Shown: positions 51,401-60,497 of the stretch, piece by piece | How the letters are laid out: each line of letters starts with the position of its first letter | Position numbering within the stretch: position 1 is the first letter of the stretch | Source of the DNA: Saccharothrix luteola | GTDB lineage: Bacteria; Actinomycetota; Actinomycetes; Mycobacteriales; Pseudonocardiaceae | DNA: 64,000 bases | Assembly (NCBI RefSeq): GCF_020859565.1 | Contig: NZ_JAJHUO010000020.1 | Coordinates: 124,001 to 188,000 of the forward strand | Direction: 5' to 3' | Position numbers and translations under genes: made by a program | The notes under the pieces: model-generated | Seen by the model: the letters and a program-made list of their open reading frames with translations, nothing else | What the model was told of the DNA's origin: nothing | Database searches by the model: none

Positions 51401-52216
51401 GTGGACACCCGCCTCCTGCGCACCCTCCTGGTGCTCGCGCGCACGGGCAGCTTCACCGCCACCGCGGCGGAGCTGCACCTCGTGCAATCCACGGTGACGA
51501 GCCAGGTCAAAGCCCTGGAGCGGCACCTCGGCGCCCGCCTGTTCGACCGGCTGCCCAGCGGCGCCCGGCTGACCGAGGCCGGCCGGCAGGCCGTCGAGCA
51601 CGCCCGCGAGGTGCTCACCGCCGAGCAGCGCCTGCGCGACGCCGTGCGCGGCAGCACGGCGGTGGAGGGCGACGTCCGGATAGCCGCACCCGAGTCGGTC
51701 TGCGCCTACCGGCTGCCGCAACGCGTCGCGGACGTGGCCATGCGCTGGCCGGGCATCTCCGTGCACCTCTCGCCGGCCGGCACCCGCCAGGCCCTGGCCG
51801 GCGTCCGCAACGGCACCCTCGACCTGGCCCTGGCGCTGGAGGACTCGCTGGTCGCGCCGGGCCTGAAGGTCACCGCCATCGGCGTGGAGCCGATCGAGCT
51901 GGTGTCCGCGCCCGGCGTGGTGCTGGACGAGCGGTACTTCCTGCTGGAGGAGGGCTGCTCCTACAGCGACCGGTTCGTGCGCGACCTGCCCGCGACGCCG
52001 AGCATCACCCGGTTCGGCAGCATCGAGGCCGTGCGGTCGTGCGCGGTGGCCGGCCTGGGCTGGACCGTCCTCCCGCGCGTCGCCGTCGCCGAGCAGCTGG
52101 ACGCGGGCACGCTCCAGCGCGTCCGCGAACTGCCCGACAGCACCTTGTTCCTGGTCACGGACCCGCGTCGCACGCCCTCCGCCGCCGTCCGCGCCGTCGC
52201 GGCGGCGCTCGGCTGA
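51401..52216 (+). CDS. LysR-family regulator divergent from PhzF
   Basis: A 271-aa regulator. From GTG 51401 the protein begins VDTRLLRTLLVLARTGSFTA, the usual LysR start, with the helix-turn-helix LHLVQSTVTSQVKALERHLG. The effector domain is complete. An ATG at 51374 would add nine residues. It probably controls the PhzF gene through the LysR box. Confidence 0.92.
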   Translation: MDTRLLRTLLVLARTGSFTATAAELHLVQSTVTSQVKALERHLGARLFDRLPSGARLTEAGRQAVEHAREVLTAEQRLRDAVRGSTAVEGDVRIAAPESVCAYRLPQRVADVAMRWPGISVHLSPAGTRQALAGVRNGTLDLALALEDSLVAPGLKVTAIGVEPIELVSAPGVVLDERYFLLEEGCSYSDRFVRDLPATPSITRFGSIEAVRSCAVAGLGWTVLPRVAVAEQLDAGTLQRVRELPDSTLFLVTDPRRTPSAAVRAVAAALG

Positions 52217-52234
52217 GCAACGCGCCGAGGGCCG

Positions 52235-53638
52235 TCACGCCACCGGCTGCGCCAGCATCCCCTCGCAACTGCGCACGACCACCGCCGCCGCCCGCCGCTG
52301 CCCGTGGTCCAGCGCCGGGTCCACCGCGTGCTCGCGCCACCGCCCCAGCGCGTCCAGCACGGCGCGCCGCAACTCGCCCTCGGTCGGCTCGTGCTCCATC
52401 CCCAACCGCACCACCGGGTTCGTGCCCGACCCGCCGACCAACCGCGACGCCTCGGCCTCCAGGTCGCCGGGCAGCCGCGTGCGCCCGCCCTGCAACGCGG
52501 CCAGCAACCTCAGCTCCCGGAAGTCGTGCGCCGAAGCCAGGATCCGCTCCACCGCCGCCGCCAACCCGATCGACCCGGGCCGCGGTTCGGCGCGCAGCAC
52601 CACGTCCAACCCCAGCAGCGCCGCCCGCGCCTTGAGCACCTCCCGGCGCTCGGTGAAGTAGACGCCGATCGAGTCGCGCAGCTCACCGAGCCCGCTGCGC
52701 TGCACCAGCTGCCCGGTCAGCTTCACCTGCGTGTCGAAGCCCTGCCGGATCAACGTCGTCGTCAGCCGCACGCCGAAGATGCCGAACCGGTCCACCAGCC
52801 CGCGCCGCACCGCCGGGTCCAGCCGCACCGGGAAGTCCTCGCCGACGAACCGGTCCGCGGACAGCAGGTGGCCGTCCAACTCCGTGCGCGCCAACGACGC
52901 CAGCGCCGCCAGCGCGGTGAACTCCTCCGGCTTCAGGGTGCGCGCGGCCACCGCGAGCAGCCCGGCCACCGCGACCACGTTCTGGCACAACGGGGTCACC
53001 GTCGCCTCGCGCCGGTACCGCCGGGCGATCTGCTTGGCCGACGACAGCGCGTCGATCCGCCCGCCGCCGATCTCGTCGGCCCGCGACAGCACCAGCACCG
53101 TGTTCACCGGCGCGACCCGCGCCACCGGGTGGTCGTGCGCGGTCTGGAGGAACCGCACGTCCGTGGTGTGCAGGTGCCTGGTCAGGTAGAGCACCGCGTC
53201 GGCCTCGCCGTAGACCTGCTCGACCGGCGCGCCCGCCGGCGTGTCGATCAGGGTCAGGTCGCGCAACGACCGCGACGGCCACTCCACGGTCACGCGCTCG
53301 GCGTCCGGCGCGTCGACGAACGCCTTGCCGTCGCGGCGCAGCACCGGCGCCTCGTACTGGCCGACGTGCGCCCTGGGCCGCGGCCCGTCCTGGTACCACG
53401 TGGTGGCGCCGGTCGGCACGAACTCCTCGCCGATCAACGCGCTGACCACGGTCGACTTGCCCGAGCGCGGCGCGCCCGCCACGGCGACGCGCACCGGCTC
53501 GCCGAACCGCGCCTGGTGCCCGCGCAGCCACGCGACCGCGCGCGGGCTGTCCCGGTAGACCACCAGGGCGTCCTCGAGCAACGCCCAGACCTCGTCCTCC
53601 AGCGTCACGCCGGGCGCGGCCTCGCCCGCGGACGTCAT
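52235..53638 (-). CDS. dynamin-like GTPase, IniC-like
   Basis: A 467-aa dynamin-family protein. G1 is AVAGAPRSGKSTVVSALIGE (about residue 52), G3 TLIDTPAGAP, and G4 the weak LSRADE in place of N/TKxD. The rest is helical stalk. It lies in the order IniB-IniA-IniC with the next genes, as in mycobacterial iniBAC, so I call it IniC-like. These proteins remodel or repair membranes and respond to cell-wall stress in mycobacteria. The ATG overlaps the IniA-like stop (ATGA). Confidence 0.85.
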   Translation of the reverse strand: MTSAGEAAPGVTLEDEVWALLEDALVVYRDSPRAVAWLRGHQARFGEPVRVAVAGAPRSGKSTVVSALIGEEFVPTGATTWYQDGPRPRAHVGQYEAPVLRRDGKAFVDAPDAERVTVEWPSRSLRDLTLIDTPAGAPVEQVYGEADAVLYLTRHLHTTDVRFLQTAHDHPVARVAPVNTVLVLSRADEIGGGRIDALSSAKQIARRYRREATVTPLCQNVVAVAGLLAVAARTLKPEEFTALAALASLARTELDGHLLSADRFVGEDFPVRLDPAVRRGLVDRFGIFGVRLTTTLIRQGFDTQVKLTGQLVQRSGLGELRDSIGVYFTERREVLKARAALLGLDVVLRAEPRPGSIGLAAAVERILASAHDFRELRLLAALQGGRTRLPGDLEAEASRLVGGSGTNPVVRLGMEHEPTEGELRRAVLDALGRWREHAVDPALDHGQRRAAAVVVRSCEGMLAQPVA

Positions 53639-55446
53639 GCGCTGATCCCCAGCGGCGGCGCCTGACCTCCCGCGAGGGCCTGGACCCGTTGGTAGAGCTG
53701 CACGAGGTCGTCCAGCTCCCGCTTGGCGTCGCGGTTGCGGCGGTCCCGCTCGGTGTTGTCGTCCTGCACCGCGCGGCGGGCGCTGCGGGCCGATTCGAGC
53801 AGCGTCTCCTGCAACTCCTCGGCCAGCGTGGCGAAGTGGTTGCGCAGGCTGCGCTGGATGTGCCGGGCCGCGTCGCGGCAGTCCTTGCTGAACTTGATGA
53901 AGAAGTCGTCCACGTGCCGCGCCGCGGCGGCCTTGGCGGCGGCCTGCCTGCGGCGCAGCCGCTGGTCGCTCTCGTCGATGATCGACTTGCCGCCGAACAG
54001 CGCGCCCGCGCCCAGCGAGATCGCGTTGATCAGCGGCATCCCGGCGAGGCTCGTCGCCAGGCCGAACATCAGCACGCCGCCGTAGGAGCCCTTCAGGCCG
54101 GTGAACGCCTTCTGCATCACGCTGAACTTCTCGATGAGCGGCTTGTCCATGGGCGCCACCCGGTCCAGCACGTCGTCCGGGAAGATCGACTCGGGCAGCA
54201 GGTCGTCGCGGACGACCGGGAAGCTCTTGGCGACCTTCTCGGCCACCCACTCCGAGCGGTCGAGCAGCCAGGCGAAGTTCGTGGTGGCGGCCTCGGTGAG
54301 GTTGTCCTCCAGCCAGGCCTCGAACTTGTCCCAGCCCAGCGCCGGGTCGGCCGTCTCGAACGTCTTGTCCACCTCGCGCATGATCCTGCGGGTGCGGTCG
54401 CGCAGGTCGTACTCGATGTCGGAGACCAGGTCGGCCATCTCGTCGGCCAGCACGGTCTGCCAGCGCGCGGACCGGCGGCGCAGCTCGTCGATGCGGCGCT
54501 GGGCCTCGTTGAGGGCGGCGATCGTCTTCTCCGGGCCCTGCGCGACGGCGGCGGTCAGCTCCTCGCGCACCGGCGCGACCAGCTGCTTGATCGCCGACGC
54601 GGCGGTGACCGCGACCGTGCGGCGGGCCAGGTGGTCGGCGGCGGCCACGATGTCCTGCCGCACGCAGGTGAGCAGCTCGGGGAAGCCGGACTCGGCGTTG
54701 AGCGCCTTGTCACCGGTCTTGGCCGCGCGCAGGCGCAGCGCGGCGGACACCGGGACCAGCTTCGCGGTCACGCCGGCGCGGGCCAGGTGCGCCCGGTTGC
54801 GCTCGACGACCCGCCGCCACTGCGCCGCGATGTCGATCTTGGTGAGGACCACGATCACGTTGGGGCACGACGTCATGACCTGCTTGAGCAGCTCCAGCTC
54901 CGACCCGGTCAGCTCGGCCGTCGCGTCGGAGACCATGAGCACGGCGTCGGCCTGGAGCAGCGCGGCGAACGTGCTCGCCGTGTGCGCGGGCCGCAGGTCG
55001 CCGACCCCCGGCGTGTCGATCAGCACCAGGCCCGAGTCCAGCAGGGCGCGGGGGATGCCGACCTCGGCGCGCACGACGTCGCCGCCGTGGCGCCGGGTGG
55101 CGCTCACCTGGTTGGCGAGCTCGTCGAGGGGCACGGGGATGCGTTCGGTGGGGGTGTTCGCGATGGACGCGCCGCGCACGAGTGCCGCCGACGGGGTCTC
55201 CGCGTGCTGCACGAAAGTGGGAACGGTGGTGGTGACGTCGTCACCCACCGCGCACACCGGGGCGTTCACCATCGCGTTCACGAGCTGGCTCTTGCCCTGC
55301 TTCGGCTCGCCGATCACGAGCACGCGGAGCTTGGGGTCCAGCTGGCGGGCGCGCTTGTCGCGCAACCGTTCGGCCAGGTCGGGCCGGTTGTGCGCAGCGC
55401 AAGCCCGGATCGTGTCGTCGAGCACGTCGAGCCAAGGCGCGGACAT
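53635..55446 (-). CDS. dynamin-like GTPase, IniA-like
   Basis: A 603-aa dynamin-family GTPase. G1 GEPKQGKSQ (about residue 49), G2-like TTTVPTF, G3 LIDTPGVGD and G4 VVLTKID are intact. A hydrophobic hairpin at about residues 457-487 (GGVLMFGLATSLAGMPLINA) is the predicted membrane-inserting tip, and the C-terminus is a coiled coil. IniA is a fission-type dynamin in mycobacteria. Start ATG 55446; no ribosome binding site but a CCGGCA-gagtg-TGCCGG hairpin lies just upstream. Confidence 0.88.
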   Translation of the reverse strand: MSAPWLDVLDDTIRACAAHNRPDLAERLRDKRARQLDPKLRVLVIGEPKQGKSQLVNAMVNAPVCAVGDDVTTTVPTFVQHAETPSAALVRGASIANTPTERIPVPLDELANQVSATRRHGGDVVRAEVGIPRALLDSGLVLIDTPGVGDLRPAHTASTFAALLQADAVLMVSDATAELTGSELELLKQVMTSCPNVIVVLTKIDIAAQWRRVVERNRAHLARAGVTAKLVPVSAALRLRAAKTGDKALNAESGFPELLTCVRQDIVAAADHLARRTVAVTAASAIKQLVAPVREELTAAVAQGPEKTIAALNEAQRRIDELRRRSARWQTVLADEMADLVSDIEYDLRDRTRRIMREVDKTFETADPALGWDKFEAWLEDNLTEAATTNFAWLLDRSEWVAEKVAKSFPVVRDDLLPESIFPDDVLDRVAPMDKPLIEKFSVMQKAFTGLKGSYGGVLMFGLATSLAGMPLINAISLGAGALFGGKSIIDESDQRLRRRQAAAKAAAARHVDDFFIKFSKDCRDAARHIQRSLRNHFATLAEELQETLLESARSARRAVQDDNTERDRRNRDAKRELDDLVQLYQRVQALAGGQAPPLGISA

Positions 55447-55449
55447 CAC

Positions 55450-55466
55450 CCGGCAGAGTGTGCCGG
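55450..55466. promoter_or_regulatory. CCGGCA-N5-TGCCGG hairpin at the IniA-like start
   Basis: A perfect 6-bp stem directly before the IniA-like ATG. It could mask translation or be an operator for a promoter in the 119-bp gap. Confidence 0.4.
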
Positions 55467-55512
55467 TAAAACCCGTCCGGGTGAAAGTCCGCGTACGTTC
55501 CGCGCACAAGAA

Positions 55513-55549
55513 GAGGGCCGGTCCCGTCGAGTGGACAGGACCGGCCCTC
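55513..55549 (-). terminator. hairpin terminator between IniB-like and IniA-like genes
   Basis: GAGGGCCGGTCC (55513-55524) pairs perfectly with GGACCGGCCCTC (55538-55549); on the minus strand TTCTT follows. It should end or attenuate the IniB-like transcript before the GTPase genes. Confidence 0.75.
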
Positions 55550-55565
55550 CGGTGGTGGATCAGTC

Positions 55566-56486
55566 TCAGAAGAGCAGGTTGTCCACGTCGAGCGAGTCGA
55601 CGACGGGCAGGTCGAGGCTGTCGACCGTGCCGGTGACGTTGCTCACGACGCCGCCGACGCCGGCGGTGTCCGCCACGCCCGCGACCGCACCGGTGACGTC
55701 GGACAGGGGAGCGGCGCCGTGGGTGTCGAACTCGGCCGAGCCGTGCGCGGAGCCGGTCACGCCGAGCGTGTCGCCGAGCCCGGCCACGTTGCCGAGGTCG
55801 CCGACGGGCAGCGAGCTGGTGAGGCCACCGGTCACGTTGCCGACCACGCCGTGCAGCGTGTCGAGCGTGCCGAACGCGGTGCTGGTCAGGCCGTCCGCGT
55901 CCGGCAGCGAGCCGGTGACCCCACCCGCGGTGGCGACGGCACCGTCCAGCGTGCCGGTCGCCGTGGCGGTCAGGTCCGAGACCTGACCGGTGGCGGTGTG
56001 CAGCGTGCCGTCCAGGGTGTCGGTCACGTCACCCACCGCGGAGAAGTCGCCCTCGATCGTCAGCTCCGCCGAGGCGGCGCCGTCGAGCAGGTCCCAGCTC
56101 GACACGCCGCCGAAGACCGACAGGCCGTCGGCGTCCGCGCTGAGCGTGCCCGCCACGGCGGCCTTGACGTCGCCGGCGCCGGTGGCACCCGACACCGCGA
56201 GCTGGTCCGTGACGGCCTTGAGCTGGAAGATCGCGCCGGCCTGGCCTGCGTCGACCAGGTCGAGCGGCAGGTCCTCGAGCAGCGAGCCGTCGAGGGCGGG
56301 CAGGCCCCCGGTCGGCACGTAGTCGAGCACCAGCGGGATGACTTCCTGCACGTCCAGGGCGCTGATGTCGCTCAGGCCGGCCCTCGCCAGGGTGCCCTCG
56401 GCGTCGGCCTGGAAGTCGGCCAGCGCGGTCGGGTCGCTGAGCAGGTCGAGAACGAAGTCGTGCAGCGTGTTGGGGCTGGAGCCCAT
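55566..56486 (-). CDS. IniB-like repetitive protein
   Basis: A 306-aa protein. The N-terminal ~55 residues (NTLHDFVLDLLSDPTALADF, then EGTLARAGLSDISALDVQEV) match the helical head of mycobacterial IniB. The remaining ~250 residues are a low-complexity Gly/Val/Thr/Asp-rich repeat (GTLDGAVATAGGVTGSLP, GNVTGGLTSSLPVGDLGNVA) with no cysteines. IniB function is unknown. It precedes the two dynamin-like genes, as in iniBAC, but a terminator-like hairpin separates them. Confidence 0.82.
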   Translation of the reverse strand: MGSSPNTLHDFVLDLLSDPTALADFQADAEGTLARAGLSDISALDVQEVIPLVLDYVPTGGLPALDGSLLEDLPLDLVDAGQAGAIFQLKAVTDQLAVSGATGAGDVKAAVAGTLSADADGLSVFGGVSSWDLLDGAASAELTIEGDFSAVGDVTDTLDGTLHTATGQVSDLTATATGTLDGAVATAGGVTGSLPDADGLTSTAFGTLDTLHGVVGNVTGGLTSSLPVGDLGNVAGLGDTLGVTGSAHGSAEFDTHGAAPLSDVTGAVAGVADTAGVGGVVSNVTGTVDSLDLPVVDSLDVDNLLF

Positions 56487-56711
56487 GATGGATGTCTCCT
56501 GGTCGAGTTGGACGCGGGTGGCCGGCCCGGCAGGGGTGGGGGCCCGGCCTGGTGATCAAGGTATGGGCGGGGGGATCGCCGGCCATCGGGGATTACTCCC
56601 GGTAGATACCGCAACCACGATGGGGTGGTTCTCGTTCACTCCCTAGGGGATTAGGGGATGACCTTGTGACCATCTCGTAACCCGTGTAGGTACTGCCGGT
56701 AGTTCGTTCAG
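56487..56711. promoter_or_regulatory. divergent iniB / Hsp70 promoter region
   Basis: The ~245-bp gap contains CCGGTAG twice (near 56603 and 56694), GATTACTCCC, and TAGGGGATTAGGGGATGA. This region should hold the stress-responsive promoter of the iniB-like gene and the promoter of the Hsp70-regulator operon. I cannot define single boxes with confidence. Confidence 0.4.
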
Positions 56712-56732
56712 GTGAGTGAGGGAGGCTCCGAG

Positions 56733-58025
56733 TTGCCGTACGTCCTCGGGGTCGACGTGGGCACCACGCGCACCGCCGCCGCCGTGTGCAGGCTGGGCGG
56801 GACCGGGCGGGCCGAGCCCGAGGTGGTCGGCCTCGGAGGTCCGGGCGGCGGGGTGGCGTCGACGCTGCAGCTCACCCCCGACGGCGCGTTCGCGGTCGGC
56901 GAGCCGGGCGACCCGCGGTGGACCGCGACCGGCTTCGCCCGCCGGGTCGGCGACGCGGTGCCGATCGTGCTGGGGCCCGATCCGCTGTCGCCCGATTTCA
57001 GGGACGCGGACGCCGAGCAGTGCATGGCGGAGGAGCTGACCGCGCTCATGGTCATGTGGGTGGCCGACCAGGTCGCCGCGCGGGAAGGTGAACGGCCCGC
57101 GCACGTCGTGCTCGCGCACCCACCCGGCTGGGGCGCGCACGCCAAGGGCCTGATGCACCGGGCGCTGCGCTCGGTCGGCGTGGCGGCGTCGCTGGTGCCC
57201 GAGCCCGTCGCGGCGGCCGAGAACCACGCGTACAGCCGGTCGTTCGCCGGGTCGCTGGGCGTGTTCAGCCTCGGCAGCCACGGGTTCGGCGCGTCCGTCG
57301 TCGGCCGGGGGTTCGAGCTGCTCAAGGCCGTCGAAGGGGTCGACCAGGCCGCCGGGGTCGACTTCGACGACGCGGTGTTCTCGCACGTGCGGACCTCTCT
57401 CGGGCGGGAGCTGGCCGAACTGGACGCCGACGACCCCCGCACCCGCGGCCTGTTCGGCAGGCTGCGCCGCGACTGCGAGGCGGCCAAGCGGATGCTGTCG
57501 GGCACGGTGGAGACGTCGATCCCGGTGCACCTGCCGTCCGGGCCGGTGGACGTGCCGATCACCCGCGCGCAGTTCGAGGACCTGATCCGCCCGGACGTGG
57601 AGCAGGCCGTCGCGGTGTTCGACCGCGTCGTGTCCGGCGGCGTGGAGATGACCGTGCTCGTCGGCGGCAGCGCCCGCATCCCGCTGGTCGCGGCCTCGGT
57701 GCCCGGCCGGGTGGTGCTGGAGGCCGCGCCCGAGACGTCGGTGGTGAAGGGCGCGGCGCTGGCCGCGCGCAGGCTCGTGGTCGGGCCCGACGCCGAACCC
57801 GAGCCGACCGAGACCTCGGTCATGGTGCGCGACGACGACCCTTCGCTGAGGTTCCCCGTGGGTGGCCTGGACGCGCCGGACGCGGAGTTCACCGCGCCGC
57901 CGCCCCGCCCGCCCGTCGACATCACACCGCTCGACCTGCCGGAACGGCGCACCGTGAAGCGCGTCGTGCGCGGGCTCGTGCCGACCGGTGGGCGCCGCGC
58001 CCGTGACAGCGAGGATGGCCGTTGA
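56733..58025 (+). CDS. Hsp70-family protein
   Basis: A 430-aa actin-fold ATPase. Phosphate-1 is YVLGVDVGTTRTAAAV, phosphate-2 GSLGVFSLGSHGFGASVV, and the adenosine motif VLVGGSARIPLVAASVPG. The substrate-binding domain is replaced by a short Pro-rich tail (TAPPPRPPVDITPLDLPE), so it is not a full DnaK. The TTG at 56733 follows GGGAGG by 7 nt and gives a canonical N-terminus; GTG 56712 is the alternative. Its stop overlaps the start of the LuxR-type regulator. Confidence 0.87.
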   Translation: MPYVLGVDVGTTRTAAAVCRLGGTGRAEPEVVGLGGPGGGVASTLQLTPDGAFAVGEPGDPRWTATGFARRVGDAVPIVLGPDPLSPDFRDADAEQCMAEELTALMVMWVADQVAAREGERPAHVVLAHPPGWGAHAKGLMHRALRSVGVAASLVPEPVAAAENHAYSRSFAGSLGVFSLGSHGFGASVVGRGFELLKAVEGVDQAAGVDFDDAVFSHVRTSLGRELAELDADDPRTRGLFGRLRRDCEAAKRMLSGTVETSIPVHLPSGPVDVPITRAQFEDLIRPDVEQAVAVFDRVVSGGVEMTVLVGGSARIPLVAASVPGRVVLEAAPETSVVKGAALAARRLVVGPDAEPEPTETSVMVRDDDPSLRFPVGGLDAPDAEFTAPPPRPPVDITPLDLPERRTVKRVVRGLVPTGGRRARDSEDGR

Positions 58026-60415
58026 GCCCGAGCACGACCACATGCCCGGTGTTGTCCCAGCAGGTCATGCAGGTCCTGGCCGCCATCGCGGACGGTTCCG
58101 TGCTGCGGCTCGGGGTCGTCGCGCCCGGCGGGTACGGCAAGACCACCGTGCTGCGGGAGATCACGCGGGCGTTCGGGGACGCCGGCGTGCCGGCCTCGGT
58201 CGTGGACGACGCGCACCTGCTGCCGGACACCGAGCTGCTGGCGCTGCGCTCCCTCGTCGAACGCGGGGACGAGAACGTCGTGGTGGCCTACCGCCCGTGG
58301 CCGCGGTCGCGCGCGCTGGCGGCGTTGGCCGAGTCGTTGGGGCGGGCGCGGCCGTCGTTGATGCTGGAGCCGTTCACGCGCGAGCAGGTGCGCGCGGTGC
58401 TGCCCGCGTCCGCCCGCGGCCTGGTGGACTTCGTGCACCAGCAGACCGGCGGCGTGCCGCGGTTCGTGCGGCGGCTGGCCGGGCTGGCCGCGGCGGAGGT
58501 GACGCCCGAGGTGGTGGCGTCGTTCCGGGCCGACCTGGACTGGCTGGACGCCGACGTGCGGAAGTACCTGCTGGCCGCCGAGGCGGGCGCGGCGCTGCGG
58601 TTGGACCTGCTCGGCGGGCTGCTCGGGGTCGACGCGGACGCGGTCGGCGACGTGATCGAGGCGGGACGGGCCACCGGCCTGGTCGCGGCCGACGGGACGT
58701 TGCTGCCCGTCGCCCGGCTCGCGGTGGCGTCGCTGAGCCGGACCGACCGGCGGATCGCCGTGCGGCAGCGGCTGGCCCAGCTGCAGCTGGCGTCCGGCGG
58801 GCCGGTGCTCGACCTGGTGCGGCCGTTGATCGGCGTCGGCGGGGCGGGCAACCAGGCCGGTGTCGTCGGGCCGGAGATGGCGCAGGCGTTCCGGGCGGCG
58901 GCCGACGAGGCGTTGGCCACCGACCCGGCGTTGGCGGCACGGCTGCTGGCCGCCATCGGCACGGCCGGCCCCGACGTCGCCGTGCGGCGGGCGGTGGCCT
59001 CGGCCATGGCGGGCGACCTCGACGCGGCGATGCGGCTCGCGGACCAGGTGATCTCCGGCGGCGACGTCGAGCACCGGGGCGCGGCGGCGGAGGTGGCCGC
59101 GATCGCGCTGGCGCACCGGGGCCAGCTGGCCCGCAGCACGGAGCTGCACCGGTGGTCGCCGAGCTCGACGTCCTCGGCGTTCGCGGTCGTCGGCCAGGTC
59201 GGCACGGGGCGGTTGCCGACCGCGCCGCTGCCCGTCGCGCCGCCGACGATGCTCGACGGCGGCGCTTCCCTGATGGCGCAAGGCGTCGTGGAGTCGGTGA
59301 CGTCGTCCGCGACCACCGCGCTGTCCACTTTGGTGCGTGCGGCGGGGTTGCTCGAACCGGCCGGGCGGGCCGTGCTGCTGCCGGACACGCCCGCCGCGCT
59401 GGCCGCGCTGGTGGCGTTGCACAGCGGCGAGCCGGGCGTCGCGGAATCGGTGCTGGACCGGGCGATGGCGACGTCGTCGGGCGGCGCGCTGATGGTCGTG
59501 CGGCACCGGTTGCTGCGGGCGTGGATCGCGATGCAGCGCGGCAACCTCGCGCAGGCCAGGGAAGCGCTGGTGGCGCTGCGGAAGGTCGGTCGGCCGCTGG
59601 AACCGCGGGACTGGCTGTTCGCGGTGGCGCTGGAGATCGGCGTCGCGCGGCGCAACAGCGACCTGGCGACGTTGAAGCGGACGTGGGAGCAGGCGCACGA
59701 GGCGGTGCTGAGGCACCCCGTCGACCTGTTCACGTTCCTGCCGCTCGGCGAGTTCGCCACCGCCGCCGCACGGCTGCGCGACCAGCACCGGCTAGCGCCG
59801 CACCTCTCCGCCGCGCGGGACCTGTTGCGGGACTTGGGTGAGCCGGGCCTCTGGGCCGTGCCGCTGCACTGGAGCGCGCTGCACGCGGCGATCATCGCCG
59901 AGGAGACGTCCGTCGCCGAGGAGCACGCGGCGTCGCTGGCCGCGTGCCGTGACCGCAGCCGGTACGCCGGGATCGTGTCGACGGCGGCGGAGAGCTGGCT
60001 CGACGTGGTGGCGGGCAAGGTGGACGCCGACCAGGTCGAGGAGTCCGCGCGCGGCCTGCAGGCCGTCGGCCAGTGGTGGGACGCGGCCAGGCTCGCCGGC
60101 CAGGCCGCGATCAGGACGTCGGACCGCCAGGCGATGGTGCGGCTGCTGGACTGCGCGCGACTGCTCCAAGGGCGCACCGCCGCGACCACGCGCAAGCAGC
60201 CCGAACCGGCGGTCGAGGCCGACGCGGGCAAGCTCAGCGACCGCGAGCGCGAAGTGGCCGAGCTGGTCGTCGGCGGGCTGACCTACAAGCAGGTCGGCGA
60301 CCGCCTGTTCATCTCGGCGAAGACGGTCGAGCACCACGTGGCCCGCATCCGGCAGCGGCTGGGCTGCACCAGCCGGGCGGAGCTGCTGGACCAGCTCCGT
60401 CAGATCGTCGGCTAG
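58022..60415 (+). CDS. MalT/LuxR-type regulator, IniR-like
   Basis: A 797-aa signal-transduction ATPase. The P-loop VVAPGGYGKTTVLRE (about residue 38) and the STAND-like VVDDAHLLPDTELLALRSL lie at the N-terminus; the middle is helical, TPR-like; the C-terminus is a LuxR helix-turn-helix (SDREREVAELVVGGLTYKQV, then FISAKTVEHHVARIRQRLGC). A divergent large regulator next to iniBAC matches the position of mycobacterial IniR (Rv0339c). TTG start overlaps the Hsp70 stop (TTGA). Confidence 0.9.
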   Translation: MSPSTTTCPVLSQQVMQVLAAIADGSVLRLGVVAPGGYGKTTVLREITRAFGDAGVPASVVDDAHLLPDTELLALRSLVERGDENVVVAYRPWPRSRALAALAESLGRARPSLMLEPFTREQVRAVLPASARGLVDFVHQQTGGVPRFVRRLAGLAAAEVTPEVVASFRADLDWLDADVRKYLLAAEAGAALRLDLLGGLLGVDADAVGDVIEAGRATGLVAADGTLLPVARLAVASLSRTDRRIAVRQRLAQLQLASGGPVLDLVRPLIGVGGAGNQAGVVGPEMAQAFRAAADEALATDPALAARLLAAIGTAGPDVAVRRAVASAMAGDLDAAMRLADQVISGGDVEHRGAAAEVAAIALAHRGQLARSTELHRWSPSSTSSAFAVVGQVGTGRLPTAPLPVAPPTMLDGGASLMAQGVVESVTSSATTALSTLVRAAGLLEPAGRAVLLPDTPAALAALVALHSGEPGVAESVLDRAMATSSGGALMVVRHRLLRAWIAMQRGNLAQAREALVALRKVGRPLEPRDWLFAVALEIGVARRNSDLATLKRTWEQAHEAVLRHPVDLFTFLPLGEFATAAARLRDQHRLAPHLSAARDLLRDLGEPGLWAVPLHWSALHAAIIAEETSVAEEHAASLAACRDRSRYAGIVSTAAESWLDVVAGKVDADQVEESARGLQAVGQWWDAARLAGQAAIRTSDRQAMVRLLDCARLLQGRTAATTRKQPEPAVEADAGKLSDREREVAELVVGGLTYKQVGDRLFISAKTVEHHVARIRQRLGCTSRAELLDQLRQIVG

Positions 60416-60474
60416 TCGCACACCCAATGACCTGCGGTTCCTCGTCGGCCGCCCACGATCTTGCTCAGCCATGC

Positions 60475-60497
60475 TAACTTTTGCTCATGCGAGCAAA
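60475..60497. promoter_or_regulatory. -10 box TAACTT plus TTTGCTC-atgc-GAGCAAA operator
   Basis: TAACTT (60475-60480) ends 6 nt before ATG 60487. The palindrome 60480-60497 has perfect 7-bp arms and its 4-nt centre contains the start codon itself. Binding of the TetR product would block its own transcription start. Confidence 0.75.

Noticed and set aside
56708..59788. 1026-codon open frame on the minus strand opposite Hsp70-like and regulator genes
   Set aside because: Antisense shadow of genes with strong motifs; composition is typical of high-GC reverse frames.
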